Source: Treponema sp.
GTDB taxonomy: Bacteria > Spirochaetota > Spirochaetia > Treponematales > Breznakiellaceae
Assembly (NCBI GenBank): GCA_031266095.1
Contig: JAISBR010000019.1
Location: 1-17,066 of the forward strand
Reading direction: 5' to 3'
Length of the DNA: 17,066 nucleotides
Part shown: in pieces, positions 1 to 7,442 of the stretch
Numbering within the stretch: position 1 is the stretch's first letter
Layout of the letters: each line of letters starts with the position of its first letter
Program-made: the position numbers and the translations under genes
Notes under the pieces: generated by a model
Seen by the model: the letters and a program-made list of their open reading frames with translations, nothing else
Told to the model about the DNA's origin: nothing
The model's database searches: none

Positions 1-1439
1 TTTTCATGCTTTTCAACGGAAACTTTTACTTTTCCGCCTTCGGTATTATACTTGACCGCGTTATCAAGCAGATTAAATATTATTTCATCAAGGACATGAG
101 GGATGCCCAGGATACGCGCTTCTTCACCATTGACAGTAATCGTGATATTCCTGCTTTCGGCCTGGCCGCTTATACGTTCAACAGCATAACGGACAACAGT
201 AAAAAGTTCCAGTTCTTCCTTTGATGACTGGCTTTCACCGCCTTCGTCCAGTTTCGACAAAATCATAATGTCATTTACCAGATTGATGAGCCTTTGGGCC
301 TCGCCGTAAATTTTTTCCGCAAAACGGGGCATGTCTTCCGGTTTCGCGACGCCTCCCGCCATGATCTCCGCAAAACCGGATATTGCCATAAGAGGCGTTT
401 TAAGTTCATGGGACACATTAGCGGTAAATTCCCGGCGCAGTCTGTCCCGGTCCGTCCGTTCGGTTACATCCAAAATGACAAGGACAACTCCCTGGACAAC
501 GCCCTTGTATTTCACCGGATTGGTGAAAAGATGCAGATGCCGCTGCCCGGAGGAAAACTCGGCTTCCGCGGGAAGACCGTCCAGGGCTTTTTCTAAAGCC
601 CTGCGGAAAATTTCATCCCGTCTGACCGCAAGGGCGCTCTGGCGTTCCACCTGCTTCAGGTGAATCCCCAGAAGGTCCCGGGCGCTCTTGTTGCACGAGA
701 GAATGCGGCCGTCCGGGTCCAATACCAGAAGACCCTCCCGCATGTTGTCGGTTATGGCGGTAAATTCGTTTTGCCTTTTCCCCGCATCCTCAAACTGTTC
801 AGCGATAGTGTCATTCTGTTTTTTTATGCGCAGTAAAAGCGGCGTAAGCTCATCGTAAGTTATACCGTTTTCAGGGTTTTCAAGATCAATACGGTTTATG
901 GGCGCTATAATTTCATCGGTCATTTTGGAACCCGCCGCCGAGATAATTAAAAATACGATGATCTCTATTCCCATAGAGATAAGAATCAAGTTGAGCATAC
1001 GGATAAAAACGCTGCCGGTAGTGCTTGCTGTACGCAAAATATCCCCGTTGTTAAGCCTTAACGCATAATAATACGTCTGTTTGCTTATGGTCGCCGATAT
1101 TCTTATGCTTTCACCGGTACCTGTATCCAGGGCTTCCTGAACCTCGGGCCGTTCGAGATGATTGGGGAGTTCAGCGGCATTCACCGCCGAATCGTACAAA
1201 ACCCGGCCGTCAGAAGCGATAAGAGTTATCCGTAAATCACGGACTTTCTGGGGAAGGGATTCCAAATAGCTGAGCCCATTCAATTCAACGGCGGCGCGTA
1301 TATATTCCGCACCGGCGGTAATATTTTGTTTTAAATCTTTGGAAATATCCTGGTATACGGCCATGTGGATCAAAAGTGCGGTTAATATAATCGATAATCC
1401 GGCGGCAGTACAGACAAACATGAGTATCTTTTTTTTCAT
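1..1439 (-). CDS. phoR: PhoR-type phosphate sensor histidine kinase (3' end cut by window)
   Basis: Membrane histidine kinase, inferred partner of the PhoB gene just upstream. I translated the minus strand from the ATG at 1439-1437 and read about 479 residues without a stop until the window edge. Visible parts: an N-terminal transmembrane helix (about residues 5-28), an extracytoplasmic sensor segment, a second helix (about 147-172), a PAS-like region (about 213-313), the H-box NVSHELKTPL with phospho-acceptor His344, and the N-box region EIIFNLLDNAVKYN (about 443-456). The G-boxes of the ATPase domain lie outside the window. The start overlaps the phoB stop as ATGA, with GGAGG 7 nt upstream, so translation is probably coupled. 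Kinase identity is firm. The PhoR name rests on domain layout and operon position. Confidence 0.93.
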   Translation of the reverse strand, partial: MKKKILMFVCTAAGLSIILTALLIHMAVYQDISKDLKQNITAGAEYIRAAVELNGLSYLESLPQKVRDLRITLIASDGRVLYDSAVNAAELPNHLERPEVQEALDTGTGESIRISATISKQTYYYALRLNNGDILRTASTTGSVFIRMLNLILISMGIEIIVFLIISAAGSKMTDEIIAPINRIDLENPENGITYDELTPLLLRIKKQNDTIAEQFEDAGKRQNEFTAITDNMREGLLVLDPDGRILSCNKSARDLLGIHLKQVERQSALAVRRDEIFRRALEKALDGLPAEAEFSSGQRHLHLFTNPVKYKGVVQGVVLVILDVTERTDRDRLRREFTANVSHELKTPLMAISGFAEIMAGGVAKPEDMPRFAEKIYGEAQRLINLVNDIMILSKLDEGGESQSSKEELELFTVVRYAVERISGQAESRNITITVNGEEARILGIPHVLDEIIFNLLDNAVKYNTEGGKVKVSVEKHE

Positions 1440-2110
1440 TTAAATTCCTCCGCTTTATAACCCACACCCCGTACCGTACGTATGAGGGAGCCGGATACCC
1501 CCAGTTTAGTACGCAATGTAAGGATATGGGTGTCTACCGTCCGGCTTTCCGCGTCCCTTTCATAGCCCCATACCGCGGTGAGTATCCTGTCCCGAGACAG
1601 GGCCATACCGGTATTTGCAAGGAGATACGTTAATAAATCGAATTCTTTTAACGTAAGAGAAACTTCTTCATTATTAACCGTAACCAGGTGACGGGAAACG
1701 CTGACATAGAGATTCCCCGCATGATATTCGTCTTTGGCGGTTTCCGTTCCCGCCCGGCGCAAAAGGCTCTTTACCCGGGCAACCAGTTCCATCATGCCCG
1801 CGGGCTTTGCGAGGTAATCGTCGGCGCCGTTTTCAAGACCCGCCACTTTATCGTATTCGGAGCCTTTTGCGGTAAGCATTATGATCGGCAGTTTTTGTGT
1901 CTCCTGCCGGGAACGCAGACGTTTTAGTATAGAAAGCCCGTCTTCTCCGGGCAGCATGATGTCCAATATAACAAGTTCAGGAAGTTGTTTCTTGACGGCC
2001 TCCCAAAAAGTTTTGCCGTTTTCAAAACCTGTTACTTTAAATCCCGTATTCTCCAGTGTGTAGAGGACAAGCTCCCGAATGCCGGCTTCATCTTCAACCA
2101 AATAGATCAA
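1436..2110 (-). CDS. phoB: PhoB-type response regulator (OmpR/PhoB family)
   Basis: Phosphate-regulon transcription factor, 224 residues from the chosen start. The receiver domain has the acidic pair E6/D7, phospho-acceptor Asp50 (ILDIMLPGEDG), Thr80 and Lys102. A C-terminal winged helix (about 128-224) carries family motifs such as LTLKEFDLL, VDTHILTLRTKLG and IRTVRGVGYK. I chose TTG at 2110-2108 because it overlaps the phoU stop (TTGA), has AGAGGA about 7 nt upstream, and puts the receiver sequence IYLVEDE at the very N-terminus. A GTG at 2149 would add 13 unrelated residues. Inferred role: phosphorylated by the adjacent kinase, it binds Pho boxes such as the candidate upstream of pstS and so controls its own operon. 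Confidence 0.95.
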   Translation of the reverse strand: MIYLVEDEAGIRELVLYTLENTGFKVTGFENGKTFWEAVKKQLPELVILDIMLPGEDGLSILKRLRSRQETQKLPIIMLTAKGSEYDKVAGLENGADDYLAKPAGMMELVARVKSLLRRAGTETAKDEYHAGNLYVSVSRHLVTVNNEEVSLTLKEFDLLTYLLANTGMALSRDRILTAVWGYERDAESRTVDTHILTLRTKLGVSGSLIRTVRGVGYKAEEFK

Positions 2111-2754
2111 CTTTTTTTCCTCTGGCCGGTAATGGAATATTCCACCCACTCGGCTATGTTTTTGGCATGATCACCTATACGTTCCAGATATTTTGCAATC
2201 ATCAAAAGGTCCAGGCAAATCTCAACATATTCCCGGCTTAATCCCGTTATCATATTTACGAGTTCCCCTTTGATTTTTTCGTACATATTATCAATTGTTT
2301 TGTCATATTCAATAATGGCGTGTACCTTTTCCAGGTCCGATGCGACAAAGGCGTCTATGCTGCCGGTAAGCATCTTTGCCGTTGCGTCAGCCATATCACC
2401 GATATGGACATTGTGTTTTATACCGCTCCCCTCGATAAACCGGGAAAGCATCGCGATATTTTCAGCTTGATCGCCTATACGCTCCATATCGGAGATCATG
2501 TGCTGGGCTGCGGTAATTTGCCGGAGGTCCCCCGCTACCGGTTGTTCCCGCAATAATAAGTGCAGACAAAAAGTCTCTATTTCCCTTTCCTGATAATCAA
2601 TTTCCTGTTCCAGCTCCACCGCCTTGTCCCTGAGCAGAGGATCATTATTCAAAAAACCCTTTACCGCTCCGGCTATAGCCTCTTCACAAAGAGCTCCCAT
2701 CCGTATCAGTTCATTATGCAGTCTCTCAAGCTGCTTTTGGTAACTATCACGCAT
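2107..2754 (-). CDS. phoU: PhoU phosphate signalling protein
   Basis: Cytoplasmic helical protein that in characterised bacteria links the state of the Pst transporter to PhoR and restrains phosphate uptake. It has 215 residues, the usual family size. Two copies of the metal-binding signature ERIGD are visible, ERIGDQAENIA near residue 91 and ERIGDHAKNIAEW near residue 191. They mark the two three-helix halves. I chose ATG 2754-2752: it overlaps the pstB stop as TGATG and has GGGAGG 8 nt upstream. An in-frame TTG one codon earlier is possible but less likely. Its place between pstB and phoB/phoR fits a signalling bridge between transporter and sensor. Confidence 0.95.
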   Translation of the reverse strand: MRDSYQKQLERLHNELIRMGALCEEAIAGAVKGFLNNDPLLRDKAVELEQEIDYQEREIETFCLHLLLREQPVAGDLRQITAAQHMISDMERIGDQAENIAMLSRFIEGSGIKHNVHIGDMADATAKMLTGSIDAFVASDLEKVHAIIEYDKTIDNMYEKIKGELVNMITGLSREYVEICLDLLMIAKYLERIGDHAKNIAEWVEYSITGQRKKS

Positions 2755-3503
2755 CAACCAAACCTCCCGGTGATATAGTCTTCCGTGCGCTTGTCCCTGG
2801 GCATGGAAAAAATCGCTTCCGTAGAATTATATTCTATCATTTCTCCAAGCAGGAAAAACGCTGTCTTGTCCGATATGCGGGCAGCCTGCTGCATATTGTG
2901 AGTTACCATAATTATGGTATAATCGTTTTTAAGCTGCGCCGCAAGGTCTTCGATTTTTCCTGTGCTTATGGGGTCTAACGCGCTGGTTGACTCGTCCATA
3001 AGTAATACTTCCGGTTCCACCGCAAGGGCTCTGGCTATGCAAAGCCGCTGCTGCTGCCCCCCGGAAAGGGAAAGGGCGTTTTTATGCAGCCTGTCCTTTA
3101 CTTCGTCCCAGATTGCGGCGGCGTGTAATGACTTTTCCACGACTTCATTCAGTTTTATCCGGGATCTTATACCGTGAGTACGGGGTCCGAAGGCCACATT
3201 GTCAAAGATACTCATGGGAAACGGATTTGGTTTCTGGAATACCATGCCTACCCGTTTTCTTAAGAGTGTAACGTCGAGACTGCCGAAAATATCTTCACCG
3301 TCCAGGAGTACCGTCCCTTCGATACGGCAGCCTTCTATCAAATCGTTCATACGGTTTATTGTTTTAAGGAGCGTAGACTTACCGCACCCTGAAGGCCCGA
3401 TGAGCGCGATAATCTCCCGTTCCGGAAAATCCAGATTAACATTTTTAAGTGCCTGAAACTGTCCATAGAACAAATTCATATTAGCAATGCTGATTTTATT
3501 CAT
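2754..3503 (-). CDS. pstB: Phosphate ABC transporter ATP-binding protein PstB
   Basis: ATPase subunit of the high-affinity phosphate importer, 249 residues, acting as a cytoplasmic dimer under PstA and PstC. Motifs in order: Walker [10 protein letters not shown] (36-44), Q-loop VFQKPNPFP (Gln90), ABC signature LSGGQQQR (146-153), Walker B VLLMDE with catalytic Glu171, and H-loop His202. The D-loop reads STSALDP, where many family members have a Pro or Cys in the first part. This is a mild variation. The start ATG has a purine-rich site (GGAAGGGCGG) upstream. A 38-nt gap separates it from pstA, and its stop overlaps phoU. Confidence 0.97.
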   Translation of the reverse strand: MNKISIANMNLFYGQFQALKNVNLDFPEREIIALIGPSGCGKSTLLKTINRMNDLIEGCRIEGTVLLDGEDIFGSLDVTLLRKRVGMVFQKPNPFPMSIFDNVAFGPRTHGIRSRIKLNEVVEKSLHAAAIWDEVKDRLHKNALSLSGGQQQRLCIARALAVEPEVLLMDESTSALDPISTGKIEDLAAQLKNDYTIIMVTHNMQQAARISDKTAFFLLGEMIEYNSTEAIFSMPRDKRTEDYITGRFG

Positions 3504-3541
3504 TTTTTCCGCCCTTCCTGAGTCTTCTCAATTCAAATTTC

Positions 3542-4417
3542 CTAAGCATTTTTCCCCGCAATTTTTTTGGCGGCAAAGGCTGAAAGACCGTTTATCCCAA
3601 TAACCAGAATGAGCAGGAAAACCGCGGTAGCATAAGCCTGGTTTATATACAGCCCTTCACTGGAAAGGACGTACATATGTACGGCCAATGTGCGTACCGA
3701 TGAAAAAGGGCTGTTGGGGAGCCGCGCCACTGTACCGGCGGTAAAAATCAAAGCGGCGGTTTCCCCTACAATACGGCCTGTGGCAAGTATGATCCCCGCA
3801 AGAATACCCGGCATGGCGGAAGGGAGGACAACGGCAAAAACCGTCCGCAGTTTTCCTGCTCCAAGGCCGAAACTTCCTTCCCGGTAAGAATCGGGAATAC
3901 TCCGCAAAGCCTCTTCCGTAGTACGCATGATGAGGGGCAGAATCATTACCGCCAGCGTAAAGGTACATGCAAGCAGTGAGTATCCCCAGCCGAAACTAAT
4001 GACAAAGAAAAGCATACCGAAAAGGCCGTACACGATTGAGGGTATGCCTGCCAGGGTTTCTGCGGCTATCGCAACCGCCACAACCAGGCGGCTCCCCTTC
4101 CGGGCATATTCGGCAAGCCATACCGCGGCAAAGATACCGATTGGGACGGCAAGTAAAAGAGACAAGACGGTAACAATAATAGTATTAAAAAAAGCGGGCA
4201 TTAACGACACATTTTCACTGGTATACTGCCAGGCAAAAAGGCCGGAGGAAATATGGGGGATACCCTTAAATAATATATATCCCACAAGAAATACAATAAC
4301 TAAAGTTGTTATACCGGCTGATCCATACACCAAAAAACGGAGGAAAAGGGAAAACCCTTTGTGTTTTACCGGGATCTTTTTTGATTGTACGGGAGAAAGG
4401 AATTTTGCGTTTTTCAT
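3542..4417 (-). CDS. pstA: Phosphate ABC transporter permease PstA
   Basis: Inner-membrane permease of the Pst importer, 291 residues from the chosen start. It has a basic N-terminal cytoplasmic segment, a first hydrophobic helix near residues 28-50, and a binding-protein-dependent permease domain with several further helices. The loop that contacts PstB is visible as EGSFGLGAGKLRTVFAVVLPSAMPG, shown here as two parts of the EAA-type motif (EGSFGLGAG, then VLPSAMPG). I chose ATG 4417-4415 because it forms an ATGA overlap with the pstC stop. An ATG at 4438 would add seven residues and overlap pstC by 25 nt. PstA and PstC are paralogues. This one is named PstA by sequence character and its position after pstC. 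Confidence 0.93.
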   Translation of the reverse strand: MKNAKFLSPVQSKKIPVKHKGFSLFLRFLVYGSAGITTLVIVFLVGYILFKGIPHISSGLFAWQYTSENVSLMPAFFNTIIVTVLSLLLAVPIGIFAAVWLAEYARKGSRLVVAVAIAAETLAGIPSIVYGLFGMLFFVISFGWGYSLLACTFTLAVMILPLIMRTTEEALRSIPDSYREGSFGLGAGKLRTVFAVVLPSAMPGILAGIILATGRIVGETAALIFTAGTVARLPNSPFSSVRTLAVHMYVLSSEGLYINQAYATAVFLLILVIGINGLSAFAAKKIAGKNA

Positions 4418-5256
4418 GCCATAGTCTTCCTTTTCCATAATGACAGCAGCAGATTGATAACAAGAACGAACACAAAAAGAACCACTCCCGTGGCTATCAG
4501 GGCTTCCCTGTGGAGGTCCGCGGCATAACCCATTTCCAGCACGATATTGGCCGTAAGGGTACGCAGGCCCTTAAAAATACTTTCCGGTATAGCCGCCTGA
4601 TTTCCCGCTACCATGACGACCGCCGTAGTTTCACCTACGGCCCTGCCTATACCCAGAACCACTCCGGCCACGATGCCCGACTTGGCCGCGGGAAGTACGG
4701 TGAAAAAAACCGCTTGTTCATGGGTAGCCCCCAAAGCCAAAGCCCCTTCATAGTAAGCCTCCGGTACTGCCCGGAGAGCGGCTTCGGAAACGCTGATAAT
4801 GGTCGGCAGGATCATTATTCCCAAAAGGATAGAAGCGGTGAGGAGGCTTTTGCCGCTGCCGCCGAAAATCATCCTGGTAAAGGGAACCAATACTACCAGA
4901 GCAAAAAAACCATAGATAACGGAAGGAATGCCCGCCAGTAAAGATATTGCGGGGGATATAAGCTTTCTTAAATTTTTTCCGCAAAATTTCGCCATAAATA
5001 TCGCGGTAAGTAATCCGGCCGGAACCCCGCAGATTATGGCGCCTGCGGTAACATACATACTCCCCAGTATCATAGGCGCTATGCCGAAGTTATCGTTCCC
5101 CGGCCGCCAGACCACACCGGTCAGGAACTTAAAGGGCCCGATTGCCGCGATAGCCGGAACGCCGCCGGCAAAGAGGAAGAGACAGATCAAGGCAACACAC
5201 AAGATGCATACACATGCAGATATTAAAAATACTATCTGCATAATTTTTTCTTTCAT
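4414..5256 (-). CDS. pstC: Phosphate ABC transporter permease PstC
   Basis: Second membrane permease of the Pst importer, 280 residues. An N-terminal hydrophobic helix (about 5-30) is followed by an external loop and a permease domain with multiple helices. The EAA-type loop is present (EGALALGATHEQAV, then VLPAAKSGIVAG), as are conserved stretches SLLAGIPSVIYGFFAL and GRAVGETTAVVMVAG. The ATG start has a GGGGG ribosome-binding site 5 nt upstream. It lies 120 nt after pstS, with a stem-loop between them, and its stop overlaps the pstA start. This is the normal order for a pstSCAB operon. Confidence 0.95.
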   Translation of the reverse strand: MKEKIMQIVFLISACVCILCVALICLFLFAGGVPAIAAIGPFKFLTGVVWRPGNDNFGIAPMILGSMYVTAGAIICGVPAGLLTAIFMAKFCGKNLRKLISPAISLLAGIPSVIYGFFALVVLVPFTRMIFGGSGKSLLTASILLGIMILPTIISVSEAALRAVPEAYYEGALALGATHEQAVFFTVLPAAKSGIVAGVVLGIGRAVGETTAVVMVAGNQAAIPESIFKGLRTLTANIVLEMGYAADLHREALIATGVVLFVFVLVINLLLSLWKRKTMA

Positions 5257-5276
5257 TATACCCCCGTAGTTATAAT

Positions 5277-5303
5277 AACGGCAGGACTTACGGACCTGCC
5301 GTT
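5277..5303 (-). terminator. Stem-loop between pstS and pstC (attenuator or mRNA-stabilising hairpin)
   Basis: A perfect 9-bp inverted repeat, AACGGCAGG and CCTGCCGTT, with a 9-nt loop lies in the 120-nt gap between pstS and pstC, ending about 20 nt before the pstC start. On the operon strand it is followed by ATTATAAC rather than a T-run. A partial terminator or a hairpin protecting the pstS 3' end is therefore more likely than a full stop. Inferred effect: more PstS than membrane subunits, as usual for binding-protein operons. Confidence 0.5.
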
Positions 5304-5376
5304 TTCAATTTACCGCTTCCGCTTGATCGGCGGTTTTTTCATAGAAATATCAGATACAGGACTTGCCATACGGAGT

Positions 5377-6225
5377 TCATCGGGTTATTTCAGACCAGGC
5401 GGTAACTTCGCCGGTAAAAATCCGTTTTACCTGTTCTTTGGCAAGCTCGCTCACGGTATTTTCTTTGTGTACGATAACCGCAATGCCGTCTATGGCTATG
5501 ACAGTACCGGTAAGTCCCTTTTGAACTTCGCTGTCTCTAATGTCCCGGGAAGCCATCCCTATATCGCAGATCCCGTCGATTGCGGCGTTCATGCCCGTGG
5601 AAGAATCACTTTGCTGAATCTCGATATCAGCGCCGCTGTTGATTTTGATGTAGGCTTCCTTCAGTTTTTCCATAACCGGCGTTACCGAAGAAGAACCGGC
5701 TACAACAATTCTGCCGGAAGCCTGGTTACTTGTAAAAGGCCCTTTATCCTGAATGCGGATATAACCGTTTTTTTCGATTACGTCCTGCCCATCCTTGCTC
5801 ATGATGTAATTGATAAAGTCCTGCGTTTGGGTATTCACGGTACTTTTTACGGCAATGAGAAAGGGCCGTGAGACCTTATAGATACCGCCGGCAACATTGG
5901 CGGCGGTCGCGTCGGCGCCGTCAATTCTCAGAGCCTTAACCGTATTGTTGAGGGACCCCAAAGAAATATAGCCGATAGAATTTTTATCACCCGCAATAGT
6001 GGTCATCATGACTGCCGTACTGTTGGTTATTTCGGCTCTTACCGTAGTGTTGTCCTTCCTGTTTCCGTCCAGAACATCAAAGAGTTCCGTAAAAGCGCTC
6101 CTCGTCCCCGAACCTTCCTCCCGAGAAATAACATTGACAGCCCCCCCGGCGGACTGACCGCCTGCAAATGTGAGACCCGAACAGATTACAAGAAAAATCA
6201 CTGCTGTTCCCAAAACCCTTTTCAT
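5377..6225 (-). CDS. pstS: Phosphate-binding protein PstS, circularly permuted order
   Basis: Exported phosphate-binding protein feeding PstC/PstA, 282 residues with an N-terminal signal sequence (about 1-21, cleavage probably near FAGG). A Cys at position 15 is not in a good lipobox. Phosphate-binding segments are all recognisable but in swapped order. SREEGSGTR (34-42) and GYISLGSLN (85-93), normally in the second half of PstS, come first. Then GYIRIQD (154-160), normally the C-terminal end, leads straight into VVAGSSSVTP (174-183), normally the N-terminal start. QQSDSSTG, DIGMASRDI and finally IFTGEVTAW (269-277) follow. The ATG has TTTGGAGG 7 nt upstream. It is the first gene of the operon. 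The family call is sure; the permutation is read directly from motif order. Confidence 0.93.
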   Translation of the reverse strand: MKRVLGTAVIFLVICSGLTFAGGQSAGGAVNVISREEGSGTRSAFTELFDVLDGNRKDNTTVRAEITNSTAVMMTTIAGDKNSIGYISLGSLNNTVKALRIDGADATAANVAGGIYKVSRPFLIAVKSTVNTQTQDFINYIMSKDGQDVIEKNGYIRIQDKGPFTSNQASGRIVVAGSSSVTPVMEKLKEAYIKINSGADIEIQQSDSSTGMNAAIDGICDIGMASRDIRDSEVQKGLTGTVIAIDGIAVIVHKENTVSELAKEQVKRIFTGEVTAWSEITR

Positions 6226-6252
6226 AACAATTCCTCCAAAACAGATTTTTAT

Positions 6253-6300
6253 GCGGCAACGCCGCCGGAATAGCCTTTAGCTGGAATAGCTTTTAGCTAT
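6253..6300 (-). repeat. Tandem 16-bp repeat and palindromes in the pstS leader
   Basis: Two adjacent 16-bp copies, GGAATAGCCTTTAGCT (6267-6282) and GGAATAGCTTTTAGCT (6283-6298), differ at one base. The second overlaps a perfect palindrome ATAGCT-TTT-AGCTAT (6286-6300). Just downstream in the transcript is a second short hairpin, GCGGC-AAC-GCCGC (6253-6265). All lie between the candidate pstS promoter and its ribosome-binding site, so they would be in the 5' leader. A role as operator or leader structure is inference. Confidence 0.5.
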
Positions 6301-6336
6301 CCGTGTTACAGCATTAACGTAATAAGCTTATGTCAA

Positions 6337-6371
6337 ATTTTAATACAGGGAATTGTCAAATCTATGTAAAG
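6337..6371 (-). promoter_or_regulatory. Candidate Pho box and -10 of the pst operon
   Basis: On the minus strand CTTTACA-TAGA-TTTGACA (6371-6354) forms two half-sites 11 bp apart. After 11 more bases comes TAAAAT (6342-6337) as a possible -10. This is the layout of PhoB-activated promoters, where the direct repeat replaces the -35. Related hexamers continue at the same phase: CTGTAT (6348-6343), then TTGACA (6336-6331) after 12 bp. It sits about 110 nt upstream of pstS. The half-sites differ from the enteric consensus, so the assignment is inferred from spacing and context. Confidence 0.5.
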
Positions 6372-6582
6372 TTTTTTGAGGGTATTTTTACATTACCGCC
6401 CGGGGCTTTGAGTCGGGGCGGGAATTAAAACAGGACAGGGCAAAAAGCCGGAATCTCCATCAACGGGGCCCATATATCGGCCAGCTTTGCGCTTTATGAC
6501 ATTAGTACCCGGTAACTCTTAAATCTTTACCAAGAATGAAGAATGCGATAGTATTCCTGCGGGAGGGATACTACCGATAATA
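6372..6582. other. Intergenic stretch without a recognisable gene
   Basis: No coding region with recognisable sequence on either strand. The only structure seen is a hairpin at 6550-6572, AGTATTCC and GGGATACT pairing over 8 bp (one G-T pair) around a 7-nt loop, just before the IS630 remnant. It might be an old transposon end or unrelated. Confidence 0.5.
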
Positions 6583-6800
6583 AGAACCATACAGAATATT
6601 GAATTAAGTCCGGAAAAACGGCAGGAAGGAACTTGAACGGTTTACGAGAACCGGGAAAAGGAGTGTCAAATTAGTGAAGCGGGCAGCCGTGATCCTTGCC
6701 CTTGTACCGCAGACAGCCGGAAACCTGATACCGAAGCGGACATTGCCCGCCGTATCGGCGTAAGCTGCCATACCGTCCACAATATAAAAGGATTGTGAAG
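6583..6800 (+). pseudogene. IS630-family transposase remnant, frameshifted N-terminus
   Basis: The N-terminal part of an IS630-type transposase can be rebuilt across three frames. Segment one reads RTIQNIELSPEKRQE. After an apparent 4-base duplication (GGAAGGAA, near 6624-6632) segment two reads ELERFTRTGKRSVKLVK and continues RAAVILAL. After one missing base near 6702, segment three reads TADSRKPDTEADIARRIG and continues VSCHTVHNIK, a helix-turn-helix typical of this family. It then hits a stop. The start codon and the whole DDE catalytic domain are missing. Clearly dead. The family assignment is by recognition of the reconstructed sequence. Confidence 0.7.
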
Positions 6801-6825
6801 GGGCGGCAGGCATTGCATCTTTCTC

Positions 6826-7150
6826 AGAGCTTGTTCAATATCTTTACAAAATTCATAAGCGGATGTATAGCGGAATAAAACAGCAGAAAAGGTGGAAACG
6901 GTATGAGAGCAATCTATCCAAGCGACATCACCCGGGAACAATTCTCGGTGATAGCATACGACCTGCAATCAGCCCGAAAGGCGACACGCCCCCGAACATA
7001 CGACCTGTATGATGTTTTTTGTGCGGTTCTGTACGTTCTCAAAGAAGGCTGTACCTGGCGCGGTCTGGTGAATCTGTGTCTTGACGCCGGATATGTAGTC
7101 GCACAAAGAGTAGCGGAAGGGATGGGGTATGAGGCGCACATCCGGGCGCC
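6826..7150 (+). mobile_element. IS5-family element remnant (left portion)
   Basis: The transposase fragment at 6903 is preceded by about 75 nt beginning AGAGCTTGTTCAATATC, which resembles the terminal region of such elements. I could not find a matching inverted end downstream, so the right end seems lost. The remnant abuts the IS630 relic, which suggests insertion into or next to it. The left boundary is approximate. Confidence 0.45.
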
Positions 7151-7256
7151 GGGACTTTTAACACACTTTGTCGGAAAACATTCCGGCCGGCCGGAGCCCG
7201 CGGCCGCTGTCGGACCGCCGGCTTCCGTCCTGTCTCTGGCGGCCGCCGTTTTATAG
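6903..7256 (+). pseudogene. IS5-family transposase, internally deleted
   Basis: Open frame of 117 codons starting ATG, with AAGGTGG upstream. Residues 1-53 (MRAIYPSDITREQF, TRPRTYDLYDVFCAVLYVLK, EGCTWR) match the DNA-binding N-terminus of IS5-family transposases. An intact protein would continue with a tryptophan-rich segment and the first catalytic Asp. Here residue 54 jumps into NLCLDAGYVVAQRVAEG and then GYEAHIR, which looks like the region around the second catalytic Asp. Everything between is missing in frame, and after about residue 82 the sequence is unrelated and Ala/Pro-rich. It cannot be an active transposase. Whether the shortened protein is made is unknown. Confidence 0.65.
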
Positions 7257-7442
7257 AGCGAGAAGCCTTGGTAAAGGCTCATCATTCCGCTCCAATGGCG
7301 GCCATCGTATCCGCGGCGGGCGGCGCCTGTTCTACGGCCCAGAGGAGTTCGGCATTGTACTTGTCCGCCCCGGAATCAACCGGCCGGCCCGAATCCTCCG
7401 GAACGGCTTGCAGCGTTTCAGCTGCTGCCGTATCATTCCCCT
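7150..7442. other. GC-rich stretch without a recognisable gene, upstream of aroC
   Basis: Open frames exist on both strands here, but their translations are low-complexity Arg/Pro/Ala/Ser and match nothing I recognise. No clear promoter or Shine-Dalgarno sequence for aroC is visible. It is probably decayed sequence beyond the IS5 relic. Confidence 0.5.

Noticed and set aside
6666..6968. Minus-strand 100-codon frame across the IS relics
   Set aside because: The opposite strand holds the identifiable IS630 and IS5 transposase fragments.
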